In this document: piece by piece, positions 59,544-64,000 of the stretch
Position numbering within the stretch: the first letter of the stretch is position 1
Layout of the letters: the number at the start of each line of letters is the position of its first letter
From: Streptomyces sp. Je 1-369
GTDB lineage: Bacteria; Actinomycetota; Actinomycetes; Streptomycetales; Streptomycetaceae
DNA length: 64,000 nucleotides
Assembly (NCBI RefSeq): GCF_026810505.1
Contig: NZ_CP101750.1
Span: forward strand, 2,943,254-3,007,253
Direction: 5' to 3'
Translations under genes and position numbers: made by a program
The notes under the pieces: generated by a model
Seen by the model: the letters and a program-made list of their open reading frames with translations, nothing else
Told to the model about the DNA's origin: nothing
Database searches by the model: none

Positions 59544-61433
59544 TCAGGCCTCGCGCGACCCCGCGTACATGTCCTCGATCAGGTGCTTGTACTCCCGCTC
59601 CACCACCGGGCGCTTCAGCTTCAGGCTGGGCGTCAGCTCGCCGTGCTCGACGTCGAGGTCGCGCGGCAGGAGCCGGAACTTCTTGATGGTCTGCCAGCGC
59701 TGCAGGCCTTCGTTGAGCTCGCGCACATAGCCCTCGATGAGCTCCACCGTCGCGGGAGCGGCGCACACCTCCGCGTACGACTTGCCCTCCTGGCCGTTCT
59801 CCTTGGCCCAGTCGAGGATGGCGGGCTCGTCGAGGGAGATGAGGGCGGTGCAGAAGTTCCGGTCGGCGCCGTGCACGAGGATGTTGGAGACGTACGGACA
59901 GACGGCCTTGAACTGGCCCTCGACCTCGGCGGGCGCGATGTACTTGCCGCCGGACGTTTTGATCAGGTCCTTCTTGCGGTCCGTGATCCGCAGGTAGCCG
60001 TCGACGGACAGCTCGCCGATGTCCCCGGTGTGGAACCAGCCGTCGGACTCCAGGACCTCGGCGGTCTTCTCCGGGAGGCCGTGGTAGCCCTCCATGATGC
60101 CGGGGCCGCGCAGCAGGATCTCGCCGTCGTCGGCGATGCGCACCTCGGTGCCGGGCAGCGGCTTGCCGACCGTGCCGGTGCGGTAGGCCTCGCCGGGGTT
60201 CACGAACGACGCCGCGGAGGACTCGGTCAGGCCGTACCCCTCGAGGATGTGGATGCCGGCGCCCGCGAAGAAGTAGCCGATGTCGGGGGCGAGCGCGGCG
60301 GAGCCGGAGACGGCGGCGCGCAGCCGACCGCCGAAGGCCTCGCGCAGCTTGGAGTAGACGAGCGTGTCGGCGGTCTTGTGCTTGGCGCGCAGCCCGAAGG
60401 GCACGGACGCGGTGCCGGTCCTGCGGAAGTTGTCCTGGCTGACCTTCGCGTACTCGCGGGAGACGTCGGCGGCCCACTGGAAGATCTTGTACTTGGCTCC
60501 GCCGCCGGCCCGCGCCTTGGCCGCGACGCCGTTGTAGACCTTCTCGAAGATGCGGGGAACGGCCGCCATGTACGTCGGCTGCACCACCGGCAGGTTCTCG
60601 ATGATCTTGTCGACGCGGCCGTCGACGGCGGTGACGTGCCCGAGCTCGATCTGCCCGGAGGTCAGCACCTTGCCGAAGACGTGGGCGAGCGGCAGCCACA
60701 GGTACTGCACGTCGTCGGGGCCGAGCAGACCGGTCGCCGCGATGGCCTTGGCCATGTACGACCAGTTGTCCTGCGGCAGGCGCACACCCTTGGGGCGGCC
60801 CGTGGTGCCGGACGTGTAGATGATCGTGGCGAGCTGGTCCTTGGTGATCGCCGCGATGCGCTCCTTGACGAGCCCCGGGTTCTTCTCCAGGTACGCGGCG
60901 CCGCGGGCCTCCAGGTCGGCGAGGGTGAGCACCCAGCCCTCGGGGTCGCCGTCGGCGGGCGCCGCGCCGTCGGGGTCGAGCACCACGACGTGCCGCAGCT
61001 CGGGCAGGTCGGCGCGCTTCTCGCGCGCCTTGGCGAGCTGCGCGGCGTCCTCGGCGATCAGCACGCGGCTGCCGGAGTCGGACAGGATGTACGCCGACTC
61101 CTCGGCGTTGGTCTGCGGATACACCGTGGTGGTGGCCGCGCCGGCGCACATGATGCCGAGGTCGCAGAGGATCCACTCGACGCGCGTCGACGAGGCGAGG
61201 GCGACGCGGTCCTCGGCCTGGAGCCCCAGCTCGACGAGGCCCGCCGCGATGGCGTCGACGCGCTCGGCGGCCTGCGCCCAGCTGAGCGTCTTCCAGTCGT
61301 CGGGGCCCTCTCCGGACGCCGCCGGGACGGGGTAGCGGTAGGCCTCGGCGTCCGGGGTGGCCGCCACGCGCTCCAGGAAGAGATGCGCCACGGAAGGCGG
61401 ACGGTTCTCGATCAAGGTCTGTGTGTCGCTCAC
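59544..61433 (-). CDS. Long-chain acyl-CoA synthetase (FadD-like, ANL superfamily)
   Basis: A 629-aa AMP-forming ligase. The P-loop is IIYTSGTTGRPKGVRLP, motif A5 is GYGLTESSAA, the hinge GWFHTGDIGEL...RITDRKKDLIKTSGGKYIAP closes the large domain, and the C-terminal domain is complete. It activates fatty acids to acyl-AMP then acyl-CoA for beta-oxidation or lipid synthesis. The GTG at 61433 is chosen because GGAGGA lies 6 bases upstream. It is monocistronic; the upstream gap contains an AT-richer quasi-palindrome that may bind a TetR-type regulator. Confidence 0.93.
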   Translation of the reverse strand: MSDTQTLIENRPPSVAHLFLERVAATPDAEAYRYPVPAASGEGPDDWKTLSWAQAAERVDAIAAGLVELGLQAEDRVALASSTRVEWILCDLGIMCAGAATTTVYPQTNAEESAYILSDSGSRVLIAEDAAQLAKAREKRADLPELRHVVVLDPDGAAPADGDPEGWVLTLADLEARGAAYLEKNPGLVKERIAAITKDQLATIIYTSGTTGRPKGVRLPQDNWSYMAKAIAATGLLGPDDVQYLWLPLAHVFGKVLTSGQIELGHVTAVDGRVDKIIENLPVVQPTYMAAVPRIFEKVYNGVAAKARAGGGAKYKIFQWAADVSREYAKVSQDNFRRTGTASVPFGLRAKHKTADTLVYSKLREAFGGRLRAAVSGSAALAPDIGYFFAGAGIHILEGYGLTESSAASFVNPGEAYRTGTVGKPLPGTEVRIADDGEILLRGPGIMEGYHGLPEKTAEVLESDGWFHTGDIGELSVDGYLRITDRKKDLIKTSGGKYIAPAEVEGQFKAVCPYVSNILVHGADRNFCTALISLDEPAILDWAKENGQEGKSYAEVCAAPATVELIEGYVRELNEGLQRWQTIKKFRLLPRDLDVEHGELTPSLKLKRPVVEREYKHLIEDMYAGSREA

Positions 61434-61630
61434 GACATCCTCCGGGCCCACGACAGTGCGGCGAACTGGCTGGCGGCTGCTTCTTACATCCCTCAGGGCT
61501 ACTTGTTTAACTTGCGAGTAACCTACGAGTGGTGATCAGAGTAGAGCGCCGACGCCCGGTGCGTAAGGGGCATCTGCCTGTCACTTCCTACAGACACCCA
61601 AACGGAACGGGCAGGCCCGCCGCAACGCGC

Positions 61631-61683
61631 CGCGGGCCCGATGCGTGTGCGCACCGGGCCCGCGTGACCGCGGCGGAGCCGCG
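61631..61683 (-). terminator. Double hairpin terminator of lepA
   Basis: CGCGGGCCCG (61631-61640) with CGGGCCCGCG (61655-61664), and a second small stem CGCGGC (61669-61674) with GCCGCG (61678-61683). Both lie within 75 bp after the lepA stop, reading leftward. Confidence 0.75.
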
Positions 61684-61704
61684 ATCGGGGGAACTGCTTC
61701 CTGC

Positions 61705-63576
<1,872 letters not shown>

Positions 63577-63665
63577 GCAGGGTCCTGTCTCTTGAGGCGC
63601 CTGTCGCCTCGGGTCGGATCTATACGTAGGTTCCATCGTCCCATGGGTGAGCCACTGCGCTCGGT

Positions 63666-63695
63666 TTGGGCCGGTGGGAGGGCGACTGGTACCGT
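63666..63695 (+). promoter_or_regulatory. Predicted promoter of rpsT
   Basis: TTGGGC (63666-63671) and TACCGT (63690-63695) with an 18-bp spacer, in the 217-bp gap between lepA and rpsT. A short CTGCAG-TCACCT-CTGCAG stem at 63751-63768 lies in the resulting leader, of unknown meaning. Confidence 0.5.
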
Positions 63696-63793
63696 GGACA
63701 GCTGTGTCTCGTAGCCCTCTCAAGCTCGAGGCGCGTGTCATAACACTCAGCTGCAGTCACCTCTGCAGTACCTGAACCTGAAAAGGCTCTTTC

Positions 63794-64000
63794 GTGGCGA
63801 ACATCAAGTCCCAGATCAAGCGGATCAAGACCAACGAGAAGGCGCGTCAGCGCAACAAGGCGGTCAAGTCTTCGCTGAAGACCGCGATCCGCAAGGCCCG
63901 CGAGGCCGTTGCCGCCGGTGACACCCAGAAGGCCGCCGAGCTCACGCGTGAGGCCACGCGTCAGCTGGACAAGGCCGTCTCCAAGGGCGTCATCCACAAG
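63794..64000 (+). CDS. rpsT: 30S ribosomal protein S20 (5' part)
   Basis: The first 69 codons of S20, continuing past the right edge. The basic helical N-terminus [20 protein letters not shown] and the [11 protein letters not shown] helix are typical. S20 binds 16S rRNA early in 30S assembly. GTG start. In Streptomyces rpsT stands divergent from lepA exactly as here. Confidence 0.97.
   Translation, partial: MANIKSQIKRIKTNEKARQRNKAVKSSLKTAIRKAREAVAAGDTQKAAELTREATRQLDKAVSKGVIHK

Overview
The window is chromosomal DNA of a Streptomyces or very close relative. The evidence is very high GC with GC-rich third codon positions, frequent GTG and TTG starts, two genes carrying the rare TTA (bldA) codon, and a recognisable actinobacterial core block (leuA, era, the CNNM/CBS gene, ybeY, phoH, dnaJ2-hrcA, hemW, lepA, rpsT). 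I see no rRNA, tRNA, CRISPR array, insertion sequence, prophage or replication origin.

Layout. 1-5800: a truncated PEP-mutase-like gene, an AraC regulator, a small methyltransferase, an AIM24 protein, two membrane PH-domain proteins and an aspartate aminotransferase. 5801-12938: a divergent promoter region, then one tightly overlapping operon for a peptide/nickel-type ABC importer. It has a Tat lipoprotein receptor, a permease, a permease-ATPase fusion and a second ATPase, and ends in a DapA/NanA-like lyase. 12984-17052: an MMPL exporter followed by a histidine kinase/LuxR response-regulator pair. 17172-21792: a two-gene unit of a zinc-ribbon TerB protein and a membrane-anchored STAND NTPase with a long TPR array. 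22057-23911: leuA with a leucine-rich leader peptide. 24071-26942: a protealysin-type M4 protease with its emfourin inhibitor, then a GH1 beta-glucosidase. 26967-34510: era, a cytidine-deaminase-like pseudoenzyme, a regulator/MFS divergent pair, mmcQ, CNNM, ybeY and phoH. 34648-40815: a sugar kinase, a glucarate-dehydratase-like enzyme, a macrolide-type glycosyltransferase with a possible uORF, an adenine/adenosine deaminase, RNase Z and a HIT protein. 40905-47105: a tricorn protease homologue, a lipoprotein, a VOC protein, rsmE and a nitronate monooxygenase. 47399-49646: dnaJ2-hrcA under a perfect CIRCE operator. 49735-54610: an MBL-fold hydrolase, DUF3097, hemW and a SpoIIE-type phosphatase. 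54668-59476: a giant Nik1/OsaA-like HAMP-repeat hybrid kinase and an OsaB-like response regulator. 59544 to the end: an acyl-CoA synthetase, lepA and the start of rpsT.

How genes work together. Translational coupling (4-base overlaps) ties the ABC operon, the PH-domain pair, the two-component pair, mmcQ-CNNM and rsmE-NMO. Protease and inhibitor, repressor and operator, and leader peptide and leuA are clear functional pairs. The items I would look at first are the uORF before the macrolide glycosyltransferase, the TerB/STAND-TPR pair, the TTA-containing hybrid kinase with six 276-bp HAMP repeats, the TOPRIM resemblance of DUF3097, the inactivated cytidine deaminase fold, and a dispersed repeat that encodes the same C-terminal tail in two unrelated proteins.
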